A DNA stretch of 64,000 nt from JAZOTM01 sp045657625 (GTDB lineage Bacteria > Bacillota > Clostridia > Lachnospirales > Lachnospiraceae): contig JAZOTM010000010.1 of NCBI GenBank assembly GCA_045657625.1, positions 39,109 to 103,108 of the forward strand. Direction: 5' to 3'. The stretch's first letter is position 1; each line of letters starts with the position of its first letter. The notes beneath the pieces are model-generated. The model did not search any database, was not told where the DNA came from, and worked only from the letters and a program-made list of their open reading frames with translations. Both the position numbers and the translations under genes were made by a program. Positions 41,009 to 50,034 of this stretch are shown here, one piece after another.

Positions 41009-41650
41009 TTACAAACTTATAATATTATTACGTATTGCAAAAACAGCTGCTTGAGTACGATCTGTAACTCGAAGCTTTTTAAATATATGGAATACATGAT
41101 TCTTAACTGTACGTTCACTAATCAATAACTGCTCTGCAATCTCTTTATTTGATTCACCAAAAGACAACCTTTTTAGTACATCCAGTTCACGATCTGTAAG
41201 AGTCTGAATCATTTCATCTTCTTTAGATACAAATTGATTTTCTGAAGAAATCTTTTCTAAATACTTTTCACTGTAGAAAGACTCTCCAAGATATACTTCT
41301 TGCATTGCATGTTTTAAATTAATATACGATTCATCCTTCAAAACGATTCCCTGTACAAAACCACTTTGCGTATATTTTTTATAAACCGTTGCATATTCCA
41401 AAGAACATAAAATCAAGATTCGTATAGAAAAACGAAGTTCTTCAATTCGATCTAATACATTTAAATATGTTCTGTTCTTATCGTGGATATTAATGAGCAA
41501 TAAGTCTGGCGTCTTATTTCGAAGGGCCATCATACAATCAATATCAGTAGCTACATCTTCAACAACTGTTACATCATTTTCTTGTTCCACCAATAATTTA
41601 ACCGCTTGTCTAGATAACATTTCATCATCGAACAACATGGTGTAAATCAT
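41009..41650 (-). CDS. NarL/DegU-like regulator with atypical receiver
   Basis: A 213-residue protein with an N-terminal response-regulator receiver-like domain (about 1-120) and a C-terminal LuxR/GerE helix-turn-helix (about 148-210: LTDRELDVLKRLSFGESNKE, then SERTVKNHVFHIFKKLRV). The receiver keeps the acidic pair D8/D9 and Lys105 but the phospho-acceptor position is Asn54 (DLLLIN) and the conserved Thr/Ser is Cys82 (LILCS). It therefore should not be phosphorylated in the usual way. It has AAGGAGG before ATG and lies 3 bp after the DegS-like gene. Confidence 0.88.
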   Translation of the reverse strand: MIYTMLFDDEMLSRQAVKLLVEQENDVTVVEDVATDIDCMMALRNKTPDLLLINIHDKNRTYLNVLDRIEELRFSIRILILCSLEYATVYKKYTQSGFVQGIVLKDESYINLKHAMQEVYLGESFYSEKYLEKISSENQFVSKEDEMIQTLTDRELDVLKRLSFGESNKEIAEQLLISERTVKNHVFHIFKKLRVTDRTQAAVFAIRNNIISL

Positions 41651-41653
41651 GAA

Positions 41654-42592
41654 CTATACCTCCTTAAAATCAACATGAACTTGAACCAAATCATCTTCTT
41701 TTTTTACAGACATATGGCCATCAAAAACTGCTAAAATCTTTTCAATATTCTTACCAAAACTATCCATAACACTATACTCAGAATAAAAAGTAATAGCAAA
41801 ACAAATATGTTGATCTTCTAATAAAAATTCAATATTCATCTCCTTAGGAACGAATATATGATTGGCTTGAAATAAAAGTTCGAATAAAAATCCAAACAGT
41901 AGATAAGTAGATAGTTCGGATAGATCCATAATATTCTCATCCATGGAATAATGGAATTGTAATTCATCGCTATCAAAAAGTAAATTTAAATTATAATCCA
42001 AATTGTAATAAAAATCGCGATTCTCTAAAATTATCGGCATAAACTCTGCCAAACATGCTTCCACATTACGCTCTACTTCAGAAATGTAATTCTTCGTGGC
42101 AATTAATTCCTCTCTCGCTTCAAGAAGATTCCCGTTTTCCAAAAGATCTAATATCGAGTCTACCTGACCATTTAGAATATCTAATTCATCCGTACAAAGA
42201 TGGGATAACTGATTAGAAAACAATCCAGCCCTTACAAACATATCAGAAACAATAGAAGTCGCATCTCTCTTTTCTAGCTCATTCGCTTTCTTTAACATTC
42301 TGTTTAAATAAAGAATTTTCTCCGATAATTTCTCATAAGAAGACTCCATGGTAGAAATTTGATCTTCCAAAATTTTTTGCTCATTTTCCAAATCCGCAAT
42401 CTGATGCTTAGCAGTGCGATTTACTTCACGAGGCGTAAAAGATTCTAAATAAGGATCTGTTTTTTCTTTTAATAAATCTAAAAATGCAGCATTCTCTTTG
42501 AATTTATTCTGCAAGTTATTTAAGTTCTGCTTATAAGAAATTTTATCTTCTAACAGTTCCTTATAATACCCTTCCAAAAATTCTACAATCAT
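41654..42592 (-). CDS. DegS-like sensor protein, probable pseudokinase
   Basis: A 312-residue cytoplasmic protein, no membrane segment. The N-terminal coiled coil (about 20-105) recalls the DegS sensor domain (SFTPREVNRTAKHQIADLEN is similar in position to DegS FSEEEIRNAYEKAH). A dimerisation-helix region follows with His131 at the place of the HisKA_3 histidine but Leu instead of the next Asp. The C-terminal part (about 225-312) looks like an HATPase fold with Glu238 near the N box, yet no N-box Asn and no DxGxG G1 box (FYSEYSVMD there). It is followed by the DegU-like gene and probably acts through it. Homology is by eye. Confidence 0.6.
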   Translation of the reverse strand: MIVEFLEGYYKELLEDKISYKQNLNNLQNKFKENAAFLDLLKEKTDPYLESFTPREVNRTAKHQIADLENEQKILEDQISTMESSYEKLSEKILYLNRMLKKANELEKRDATSIVSDMFVRAGLFSNQLSHLCTDELDILNGQVDSILDLLENGNLLEAREELIATKNYISEVERNVEACLAEFMPIILENRDFYYNLDYNLNLLFDSDELQFHYSMDENIMDLSELSTYLLFGFLFELLFQANHIFVPKEMNIEFLLEDQHICFAITFYSEYSVMDSFGKNIEKILAVFDGHMSVKKEDDLVQVHVDFKEV

Positions 42593-42671
42593 ATTCGCTC
42601 TCCTATATAAGCCAAAAGTACTAGATATAGTTTAGCTCTTTTTAAAAAAAATGAAAAGAGAAAAGGAAAGA

Positions 42672-42700
42672 TTGTCACAAGAATTTCAAAAGTTTATAAT
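42672..42700 (+). promoter_or_regulatory. Promoter of the alpha/beta-hydrolase-like gene
   Basis: TTGTCA, a 17-bp spacer and TATAAT, with the ATG 31 bp downstream of the -10 and AGGAGG before it. Confidence 0.82.
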
Positions 42701-42730
42701 AATATAAAAGAAAAGTAGGAGGACCTTATT

Positions 42731-43672
42731 ATGCGAAAAAGATTAGAACAACTACTTGTACTAGGCATCCTGACCACTGCAACTTTATATGGATTAAACT
42801 ATTTGATTCAAAAAAAAGCAGATGAAAAAAATGCCTTAAAAGAAAAAGGTCATTATTATAATTGGAAAAACGGAGATATTTTTTATACAGTAAAAGGAAA
42901 CGGAGCACCGCTTTTACTCATTCACGATTTAACTGCAGCAAGCAGCGGATATGAATGGAAAAAATTAAAAAATTACTTAGAAAAAAATTATACCGTTTAT
43001 ACCATAGATTTGCTTGGATGTGGAAGATCCGATAAACCAAATCTGACCTATACCACATATATGTATGCAGATTTCATTCATAGTTTCATTGACAATATCA
43101 TTCAAAGAAAAGCGACTATTATCGCCTCCGGATTATCTGCATTTCCAACTATTTTAGCTGGCAATATTCATAGTAAGGAAATAGCAAAAATTATTTTAAT
43201 CAATCCTACTAACTTAGGATATGCAGAAATTATGCCGGATACCAAAAGTAAACTTTGGAAAATGTTATTAGAGACTCCAATTCTTGGAAGATTTATTTAC
43301 AACGTGGAAATGAGTGAACCAAGTATCACCACCCAGTTGCATGAAAATTATTTCTTAAGAAGTGATTTAGCAGACACCACTTTAATCCAGACATATTATG
43401 ATGCAGCTCATCGTGGAAATAGTAACGGAAGATATCTCCAGGCAAGTCTTCGAGGAAATTACTTCAATGCAAACATCAAGAATTCCTTAAGGAAATTAGA
43501 CAACCTATTTATCATTGGAAGTCGAGATTTACATTCTTCTGTTGCTACTGTAGAAGAATACAAAAAAGTAAATGCGAATCTGGATTATACCTACTTATCC
43601 GGTAGCAAAGTATATCCGCAATTGGAAACACCGGATAAATTGTATAAGGCAATCAAAAACTATTTAGATTAA
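42731..43672 (+). CDS. Membrane-anchored alpha/beta-hydrolase-like protein
   Basis: A 313-residue protein with an N-terminal membrane segment (about 8-26) and an alpha/beta-hydrolase domain: LLLIHDLTAASSGYEWKKL, TIDLLGCGRSDKP, and the elbow SGLSAF with Ser136 (G-L-S-A-F instead of G-x-S-x-G). The acid Asp266 is present (IIGSRDLH), but the position of the catalytic His near residue 294 reads SKVYPQLE with no His. It may be inactive, or use another residue. It is transcribed toward oriC from its own strong promoter, divergent from the DegS-like gene, with its own terminator. Confidence 0.78.
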   Translation: MRKRLEQLLVLGILTTATLYGLNYLIQKKADEKNALKEKGHYYNWKNGDIFYTVKGNGAPLLLIHDLTAASSGYEWKKLKNYLEKNYTVYTIDLLGCGRSDKPNLTYTTYMYADFIHSFIDNIIQRKATIIASGLSAFPTILAGNIHSKEIAKIILINPTNLGYAEIMPDTKSKLWKMLLETPILGRFIYNVEMSEPSITTQLHENYFLRSDLADTTLIQTYYDAAHRGNSNGRYLQASLRGNYFNANIKNSLRKLDNLFIIGSRDLHSSVATVEEYKKVNANLDYTYLSGSKVYPQLETPDKLYKAIKNYLD

Positions 43673-43712
43673 TGGATGACAGAATTCATAAATCCCATCC
43701 TACGCAATAAAA

Positions 43713-43752
43713 ACAAGGTCGATTTACCAAAGAGGCAAATCGACCTTTTCTT
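43713..43752. terminator. Terminator between the hydrolase-like gene and rsmG
   Basis: AAGGTCGATTT pairs with AAATCGACCTT around an 11-nt loop; TTTTCTTA follows on the plus strand and TTGTTTTTATTG on the minus strand, so it can act both ways for the convergent genes. Confidence 0.85.
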
Positions 43753-43759
43753 ATATCCA

Positions 43760-44503
43760 TTATTTTTTCTCAATAGGACCAATACCCAAAGGTGACTTAG
43801 AAGGAGTACCTGCTTTTCTAGGATAAGCCTTTCCAGTCTTTTTTTCCTTTTGAATCAAAACAAAACTTCTTGAAAGGTCCGTCTCCGCTAAAACGAACTT
43901 GTTTACCTTGGAAACTTTTCCTCCCAACATAAAAATTCCGCGCTTAGAATCTTCAAGTTCCAAATCTATATCTCCACTCTTATAAGAAATAAAGAACCCA
44001 TTCAAAGAAACAAAGGGTAAACAATATTCCGATAAGGTAGCAAGATTAGCAACTGCACGAGAAACAACCACATCATAACATTCCCGATGGCCTTTGTTTC
44101 TTGCTAATTCTTCTGCTCTACCATGAATCAAAGTAACATTCTGTAGTTTTAAAGCATCTACCACTTCCTGTAAGAATAAAATTCTCTTATTTAATGAATC
44201 TACCAAAGTAAAATTTTTATCCGGAAAGGAAATTGCTAAAGGGATTCCAGGAAAACCGGCACCGGTACCTAAATCCAAAACGGTATTTGCTTCTTGGAAT
44301 TCCGATAAGGTTACTACTGCTAAACTATCCAAAAAATGCTTTTCAATCACTTCCTCAAATTCTGTGATTCCAGTCAGATTCATAATCTTGTTTTTTTCAA
44401 TCAGCATTTGATAAAAGGTATCAAAGCCGGAAATCTGGGCTTCTGAGAGCGTGAGACCTAAATCTTCTGTTCTTCTTATAAAAGATGAATAGTCACGATT
44501 CAC
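43760..44503 (-). CDS. rsmG: 16S rRNA (guanine527-N7)-methyltransferase
   Basis: A 247-residue RsmG (GidB). Motifs: MNLTGITEFEEVIEKHFLDS, VLDLGTGAGFPGIPLAIS (SAM loop), and DVVVSRAVANLATLSEYCLP. It makes m7G527 of 16S rRNA; loss gives low-level streptomycin resistance in several bacteria. It starts with GTG that shares one base with the mnmG stop (TAGTG). The C-terminus carries about 30 extra residues rich in Lys, Pro and Gly. Confidence 0.96.
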   Translation of the reverse strand: MNRDYSSFIRRTEDLGLTLSEAQISGFDTFYQMLIEKNKIMNLTGITEFEEVIEKHFLDSLAVVTLSEFQEANTVLDLGTGAGFPGIPLAISFPDKNFTLVDSLNKRILFLQEVVDALKLQNVTLIHGRAEELARNKGHRECYDVVVSRAVANLATLSEYCLPFVSLNGFFISYKSGDIDLELEDSKRGIFMLGGKVSKVNKFVLAETDLSRSFVLIQKEKKTGKAYPRKAGTPSKSPLGIGPIEKK

Positions 44504-46404
44504 TATGCATTATCCTCATTTTCTTTCTTGTGATAAAACTGTTCCAAATAGACAAGCAATACCGAAATATCAGCAGGCGAAACTCCGGAAATACGAGAAG
44601 CCTGGCCAATAGAAATTGGTCTTAAAGCATTTAATTTCTGTCTTGCTTCAATACGAAGACTTGGTACTTCATCGTACGAAAGATCACCCGGAATCTTTTT
44701 GTTTTCCAGTTTTTTAAACTGAGCTACCTGCTTTTTCTGTCTTTCAATATAACCTTCGTATTTTAATAAAATATTCACCTGTTCCCGTACATCCACAGGA
44801 AGTTCCGGTCTTTCCGGATCCAAAGGAGCTGTAAAATCATAATCAATTTCCGGACGACGAATTAAATCAATCAAATGAATGCCATGTGTCAAAGGAACAC
44901 TACCTATACTTTCCAAAAGTGCCTGTGTTTTGCCATTGGCACCAATCGTAATGTCCTTGATACGTTCCATCTCTTCGTTGATTTGTTTTTCTTTTAAGCA
45001 AAGACCATCATATCGTTCCTGAGAAATCAATCCCACCTGATAACCATACTTTGTAAGGCGCAAATCCGCGTTATCCTGTCTTAAAAGGAGGCGATATTCC
45101 GCTCGTGAAGTCATCATGCGGTAAGGTTCGTGTGTTTCTTTTGTAACCAAATCATCAATTAAAACACCAATGTAGGACTCTGAACGATCCAAAATCAATG
45201 GATCTTTTTGTAAAATAAACTGCACTGCATTAATTCCGGCAATTAAACCTTGAGAAGCAGCCTCTTCATATCCGGAACTTCCATTAAACTGTCCTCCGGA
45301 AAACAATCCGGAAATTGCCTTGAATTCCAGAGATGGTTTTAACTGATTTGGATTGATACAATCATATTCAATCGCATATGCATTTCTAACAATTACTGCA
45401 TTTTCCAATCCAGGTAATGTACGATACATAGCATACTGTACATCTTCCGGCAAAGAAGATGACATACCACCAATATACATTTCATTGGAATTTAATCCTT
45501 CCGGTTCCACAAAAATCTGATGACGATTTTTATCCGGGAATTTAACAACCTTATCTTCAATCGATGGACAATAACGAGGACCTGTTCCTTCAATTACACC
45601 GGAATACATTGGAGAACGATCTAAATTAGACCGAATAATTTCATGCGTTTCTTCATTTGTGTAAGTTAACCAGCAACTTTCCTGATCAATCTGTACAGAC
45701 TCCGGATCAGTAGTAAAGGAAAATGGAACGATTCTCTCATCTCCAAACTGCTCCTGCATTTTAGAAAAATCAATACTTCTCTTATCAATACGCGCAGGAG
45801 TACCTGTTTTAAAACGATACATTTCAATTCCATTTGCAACCAAAGAATCCGTTAAGTGATTCGCTGCCTGCAACCCATTTGGTCCGGTATAATTTACAAC
45901 ATCTCCATATAAACAACGGGCTTTTAAATAAACACCGGTACATAAAACAACTGCTTTTGCAAAATAGGTAGCACCGGAAACCGTCTTCACTCCTTGAATC
46001 TCATGATCCTCAACAAGAAGTTCCGATACCTCCGCCTGACGAATCGTCAAATTCTCAGTATTCTGTAAGACCTTTCTCATTTCCATAGAATATGCTGCTT
46101 TATCAGCCTGGGCACGTAAGGAATGAACTGCCGGACCCTTCGACTTATTCAACATCTTTGATTGGATAAAGGTTTTATCAATATTCTTGCCCATTTCACC
46201 GCCAAGGGCATCGATTTCACGTACCAAATGTCCTTTGGAACTTCCACCAATATTAGGATTACATGGCATTAAGGCAATACTGTCTACGCTTACGGTAAAA
46301 ATAATTGTTTTTTGTCCAAGTCTTGCAGATGCGAGTGCAGCTTCACAGCCAGCATGTCCTGCACCTACTACTACTACGTCATAACTTTCTTCTACAAAAG
46401 GCAT
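44503..46404 (-). CDS. mnmG: tRNA uridine-34 carboxymethylaminomethyl modification enzyme MnmG
   Basis: A 633-residue FAD enzyme (GidA). The dinucleotide-binding start YDVVVVGAGHAGCEAALASA, CNPNIGGSSKGHLVREIDALGG and GLFSGGQFNGSSGYEEAASQ are the family signatures. With MnmE it makes (c)mnm5U34 in tRNAs. The start is set at 46404 because GAGG lies 8 nt before that ATG; a longer frame to 46452 would overlap mnmE by 35 bp. Confidence 0.97.
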   Translation of the reverse strand: MPFVEESYDVVVVGAGHAGCEAALASARLGQKTIIFTVSVDSIALMPCNPNIGGSSKGHLVREIDALGGEMGKNIDKTFIQSKMLNKSKGPAVHSLRAQADKAAYSMEMRKVLQNTENLTIRQAEVSELLVEDHEIQGVKTVSGATYFAKAVVLCTGVYLKARCLYGDVVNYTGPNGLQAANHLTDSLVANGIEMYRFKTGTPARIDKRSIDFSKMQEQFGDERIVPFSFTTDPESVQIDQESCWLTYTNEETHEIIRSNLDRSPMYSGVIEGTGPRYCPSIEDKVVKFPDKNRHQIFVEPEGLNSNEMYIGGMSSSLPEDVQYAMYRTLPGLENAVIVRNAYAIEYDCINPNQLKPSLEFKAISGLFSGGQFNGSSGYEEAASQGLIAGINAVQFILQKDPLILDRSESYIGVLIDDLVTKETHEPYRMMTSRAEYRLLLRQDNADLRLTKYGYQVGLISQERYDGLCLKEKQINEEMERIKDITIGANGKTQALLESIGSVPLTHGIHLIDLIRRPEIDYDFTAPLDPERPELPVDVREQVNILLKYEGYIERQKKQVAQFKKLENKKIPGDLSYDEVPSLRIEARQKLNALRPISIGQASRISGVSPADISVLLVYLEQFYHKKENEDNA

Positions 46405-46417
46405 TTCTTTTTCCTCA

Positions 46418-47794
46418 CTACTTACCCATACAGAATTTTGAAAAGATTTCATTTACCAAATCATCTTCTACTGATTCACCGATAATATAACCTAAATCTT
46501 CATAGGCATCCATCAAATCAATAGAAAAGAAATCTTCCGGCATTTGCGCCTCGATACTATTTAACACATTACCTAAACTGACATTTGCTTGTAACATCGC
46601 ATTTTTATGCCGAATATTCGTAATGGTAATTTCATCATTGTAATTCACTTCCCCTTGGAAAAACATATTTTTAATTGCATTTTCCAAAGCGTCCATACCG
46701 ACTCCCTCTTTTACAGAAACCGGAATAATACAAGAAGAAATATTCTCGCGTAACTTTTCTACGGTTGTCACCATAGTCAAATCAGATTTATTTAGAAGTG
46801 TAATCAAAGGCTTTCCTTTGATATAATTCATGATTTCAAAATCATCTTCATCTAATTCTTTTGAGGAATCGACAACATAAATAACCAAATCCGCTTTTTC
46901 TACGTAAGATTTTGCCTTATCTACACCTATTTTTTCAACTACATCTTCCGTATCATGAATTCCTGCAGTATCTATCACATTCAAAGTAATTCCATGAAGT
47001 TGAATTTGCTCTTCGATGACATCTCTGGTTGTACCGGCAACATCCGTAACAATCGCCCGTTCCTTACCAACCAAGGAATTCATCAAGGAAGATTTGCCAA
47101 CATTCGGTTTTCCAACAATTACGGTATGTATTCCTTCTTTTAATAATTCCCCATTTTCAAAAGAATCAATTAAAATTTGTAATTCCGAACGTAAATATAA
47201 AACCTGATCTCTTAATGTTTCCCCATAACCATCTAAATCATAGTGCTCCGGATCATCTAAGGCAGATTCAATAAATGCGATTTCATGAATGATTTTTTCA
47301 CGTAACTCTGTGATTTTTCCTTTCAAAGAACCTTGCAACTGATCCATAGAACTCTTTAAAGCAAAATCATTCTTCGCATGAATCACATCAATAACAGATT
47401 CCGCCTGAGAAAGATCTATTCGTCCATTTAAAAACGCACGCTTGGTATACTCTCCCGGTTCTGCAGGTCTAGCACCATATTTTAAAACAGTTTCTAAAAC
47501 TCTCTTCGTTACAAGAACACCACCGTGACAGTCAATTTCAATGGTATCTTCTGTGGTATATGTCTTTGGCGCTCTCATACAAAGAACCATAACTTCATCA
47601 ATTACTGTTTCGCCATCCACAATATATCCGTAATGAATGGTATGAGAAGGAACTTCTGAGAGTTTTTTCTTTTTATTTTTACTTACATAGATTTTATCAA
47701 TAATATCAAATGCATCTTCACCACTGATACGTACAATTCCAATGCCGGAATCAGACATAGCTGTAGCGATTGCTGCAATGGTATCTGTTTTCAT
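46418..47794 (-). CDS. mnmE: tRNA modification GTPase MnmE
   Basis: A 458-residue GTPase. The N-terminal tetrahydrofolate-binding domain begins DTIAAIATAMSDSGIGIVRI; the G domain has VGKPNVGKSSLMNSLVG, DVAGTTRD, DTAG and LNKSD; and the C-terminal catalytic Cys is in the final FSKFCMGK. It is the partner of MnmG. CGGAGGT precedes its ATG. Confidence 0.98.
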   Translation of the reverse strand: MKTDTIAAIATAMSDSGIGIVRISGEDAFDIIDKIYVSKNKKKKLSEVPSHTIHYGYIVDGETVIDEVMVLCMRAPKTYTTEDTIEIDCHGGVLVTKRVLETVLKYGARPAEPGEYTKRAFLNGRIDLSQAESVIDVIHAKNDFALKSSMDQLQGSLKGKITELREKIIHEIAFIESALDDPEHYDLDGYGETLRDQVLYLRSELQILIDSFENGELLKEGIHTVIVGKPNVGKSSLMNSLVGKERAIVTDVAGTTRDVIEEQIQLHGITLNVIDTAGIHDTEDVVEKIGVDKAKSYVEKADLVIYVVDSSKELDEDDFEIMNYIKGKPLITLLNKSDLTMVTTVEKLRENISSCIIPVSVKEGVGMDALENAIKNMFFQGEVNYNDEITITNIRHKNAMLQANVSLGNVLNSIEAQMPEDFFSIDLMDAYEDLGYIIGESVEDDLVNEIFSKFCMGK

Positions 47795-47843
47795 AGGTAA
47801 CCTCCGTGATGAAAATAAGAATTTTCATCAAATAGCATAATGC

Positions 47844-47871
47844 CAAAAAAAGGGTGCTGTTTACGCACCCT
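47844..47871 (-). terminator. Terminator after khpB
   Basis: On the minus strand AGGGTGC pairs with GCACCCT around a 7-nt loop, followed by TTTTTTT. It separates the rpmH-to-khpB block from mnmE. Confidence 0.88.
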
Positions 47872-47877
47872 CTCTTC

Positions 47878-48498
47878 TTACTTTAATGTAACAACTACGT
47901 GACGATAAGGTTCTTCACCCTCACTATGAGTTGTAACAAATTTATCATTCTGTAAAGCGGAATGAATCACTCTACGTTCAAAAGGATTCATTGGTTCAAA
48001 TGCAAAAGGTTTCTTTGTTCTAGTCACTTTTTTCGCAATATTTTTTGCAAGTCCCTCTAATGTTTCCTTACGACGATTGCGATAATCTTCCGTATCCAAT
48101 TTAATCTTTACATACTGTTCTGTGTTTTTGTTTATAACAAGATTTGTTAAATACTGAAGAGAATCCAAAGTCTGACCACGCTTACCAATCAAAACTCCCA
48201 TCTCGTCACCCTTTAAATCTACATTATAAACTCTCTTTTCTTCGTCCTTAGAAATTGAAATCTCAACTTCTAATTTCATAGCCTGAAAAACTTCCTGTAA
48301 AAATGAAGTAATTTGATCTTCCACAGATGCCACTAACTTCACACGAATGGTTGCAGGCTTATTTCCGAATCCAAGAAAACCAGTGCTTCCCTTTTCAACC
48401 ACTTCATAATCAATCTGATCACTGGTAACGCCAAGTGCAATGGATGCTTCTGTTAAAGCATCATCCACTGTTTTGCCTGAAAACTCTTTGATTTCCAT
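47878..48498 (-). CDS. khpB: RNA-binding protein KhpB (Jag, SpoIIIJ-associated)
   Basis: A 206-residue protein with the three Jag domains: Jag-N (EIKEFSGKTVDDALTEASIA, residues 2-50), KH (about 75-150, with VLIGKRGQTLDSLQYLTNLV) and R3H (NPFERRVIHSALQN near the C-terminus). It binds RNA and influences cell elongation and division in Firmicutes. The start is at 48498 with GGGGG upstream, leaving a 13-bp gap after yidC. Confidence 0.95.
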   Translation of the reverse strand: MEIKEFSGKTVDDALTEASIALGVTSDQIDYEVVEKGSTGFLGFGNKPATIRVKLVASVEDQITSFLQEVFQAMKLEVEISISKDEEKRVYNVDLKGDEMGVLIGKRGQTLDSLQYLTNLVINKNTEQYVKIKLDTEDYRNRRKETLEGLAKNIAKKVTRTKKPFAFEPMNPFERRVIHSALQNDKFVTTHSEGEEPYRHVVVTLK

Positions 48499-48511
48499 GC
48501 TATCTATCCCC

Positions 48512-49810
48512 CTATTTATTGTTTCTTTCATTAAAATCTTTTACAAGATTTGCTTTTGCTGCTAAGCTTCCTGCTTTTGCATTGGCTTTTTTCTTTGCAG
48601 CTTCGTCTAACAATTTATTACGTTCTTCATCAGACATGTTGCTTCCAAATGTCTTTGTATTCTTTGAAGAAACACGAGCATTATTTTTAATCTGATTTTC
48701 AGAAATGCCCATTTTTTCACGCTTTTTCTTAGCTTTTTCCTGATTCTTAGCAATGATATCTTCCAAATCAAGATTATCTAATCTTCGATTATTAATCAAC
48801 TGTTGAACCGTTCTAACTAGCGCGCTACCAATCCAGTAAATACCAAGACCTACAGGAACGGTAAAACAAATAATGAATGACATCAACGGCATCATCAAAT
48901 TCATCGTTTTCATCTGTGCTGCCATCTGTTCATTACCGGTAGTATTTGCTGTTGGCATCAACTTAATAGAAAGCAACTGTGACAAATAAGATAAAACCGG
49001 AATCATCAAACCAAGAAATCCAAGTCCAATAATTAAACCGGTAGCATTACCGTCTTTAATTGCATCAAAAGCAGCTGTAATATAACTCATTGGAGTATGA
49101 GAAATATTCATTCCAAAGAAGTTATTTACATGACTCAAATTAGAAATAGTAGAATCAATACTACTACCTAAATCTACAAATGCAGCCTTTAAATCAGCAA
49201 CACCGGTGTCATCTAATTTATAGATTACATCCGTAATATAATTTGCAATTGCTGTAGAAGAATCAACTGTAAAATCAGTTCTAAGCGACGCAAGCGCTGA
49301 ATGTTCGGACACAAACGTTGTCATCGTATCCTGATATCCGGAAGTAGCCATAATCTGAGAAACCAAATCTGTTGTCAAATCTTTGACACCGGATACATAA
49401 GCCGGAATATTATAGAATACGCGATAAAGTGCAAAGAAAATCGGCAACTGAATAAAGGCCTGTAAACAACTACCTGTAGGAGAAACTCCATATTTTGCAT
49501 AAATAGCCTGGGTTTCTTCCTGCATCTTCATCATAGATGCCTGGTCCTTTTTATCTTTGTACTTTTTCTGAATCTCCTGAAGTTCAGGATTCATTTTTTG
49601 TGTTAATCTGGAGAATTTTTGCTGCTTGTAAGTCAACGGATACATTAAAGTATAAATCAAAATTGTTAAAATAATGATAGAAATACTTACGTTTTCAATA
49701 CCTGTTAACTTATAAACGCCTACATAAATCCCATTCAGAATCCAACCTAAAACTCTGGCAATCGGTCCCAAGATAGTACCAGAGTACTGTGTTAATAACA
49801 AATCAGACAC
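48512..49810 (-). CDS. yidC: Membrane protein insertase YidC/SpoIIIJ
   Basis: A 432-residue Oxa1-type insertase. About five membrane segments and the conserved SISIIILTILIYTLMYPLTY and CLQAFIQLPIFFALYRVFYN stretches are seen; Gram-positive YidC inserts proteins alone or with Sec. A large loop of about 90 residues is present between segments 2 and 3 (DLTTDLVSQIMATSGYQDTM onward), longer than in Bacillus SpoIIIJ. The C-terminal tail is Lys/Asn-rich. Start codon is GTG after GGAGG. Confidence 0.96.
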   Translation of the reverse strand: MSDLLLTQYSGTILGPIARVLGWILNGIYVGVYKLTGIENVSISIIILTILIYTLMYPLTYKQQKFSRLTQKMNPELQEIQKKYKDKKDQASMMKMQEETQAIYAKYGVSPTGSCLQAFIQLPIFFALYRVFYNIPAYVSGVKDLTTDLVSQIMATSGYQDTMTTFVSEHSALASLRTDFTVDSSTAIANYITDVIYKLDDTGVADLKAAFVDLGSSIDSTISNLSHVNNFFGMNISHTPMSYITAAFDAIKDGNATGLIIGLGFLGLMIPVLSYLSQLLSIKLMPTANTTGNEQMAAQMKTMNLMMPLMSFIICFTVPVGLGIYWIGSALVRTVQQLINNRRLDNLDLEDIIAKNQEKAKKKREKMGISENQIKNNARVSSKNTKTFGSNMSDEERNKLLDEAAKKKANAKAGSLAAKANLVKDFNERNNK

Positions 49811-49822
49811 ATGAACCTCCTC

Positions 49823-50032
49823 TTATGGAACGGGGTCATAACCACCTTTTGAAAAAGGATTACACCTCAATATTCTCCATGTCGCAAGCCCAGATCCTTT
49901 CAAAGCTCCGTATTTTTTTACAGCCTCAAGTGCATACTCCGAGCACGTAGGACAATACGGACATTTAGTTCTTTTCATAGGCGAAATGTACTTACGATAA
50001 AATTCTATAAGAAAAATCAAGATTTTTTTCAA
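49823..50032 (-). CDS. yidD: Membrane protein insertion efficiency factor YidD
   Basis: A 69-residue YidD with the pattern RKYISPMKRTKCPYCPTCSE and RILRCNPFSKGGYDPVP; three conserved Cys are typical. It helps insertion of membrane proteins beside YidC. The start codon is TTG two bases after the rnpA stop, without a strong ribosome site, so translation is probably coupled. Confidence 0.94.
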   Translation of the reverse strand: MKKILIFLIEFYRKYISPMKRTKCPYCPTCSEYALEAVKKYGALKGSGLATWRILRCNPFSKGGYDPVP

Positions 50033-50034
50033 AT

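Noticed and set aside
49823..50032. A truncated or frameshifted yidD because of the TTG start and weak ribosome site
   Set aside because: Length and conserved Cys/Pro pattern are complete for YidD, and translational coupling to rnpA explains the start.
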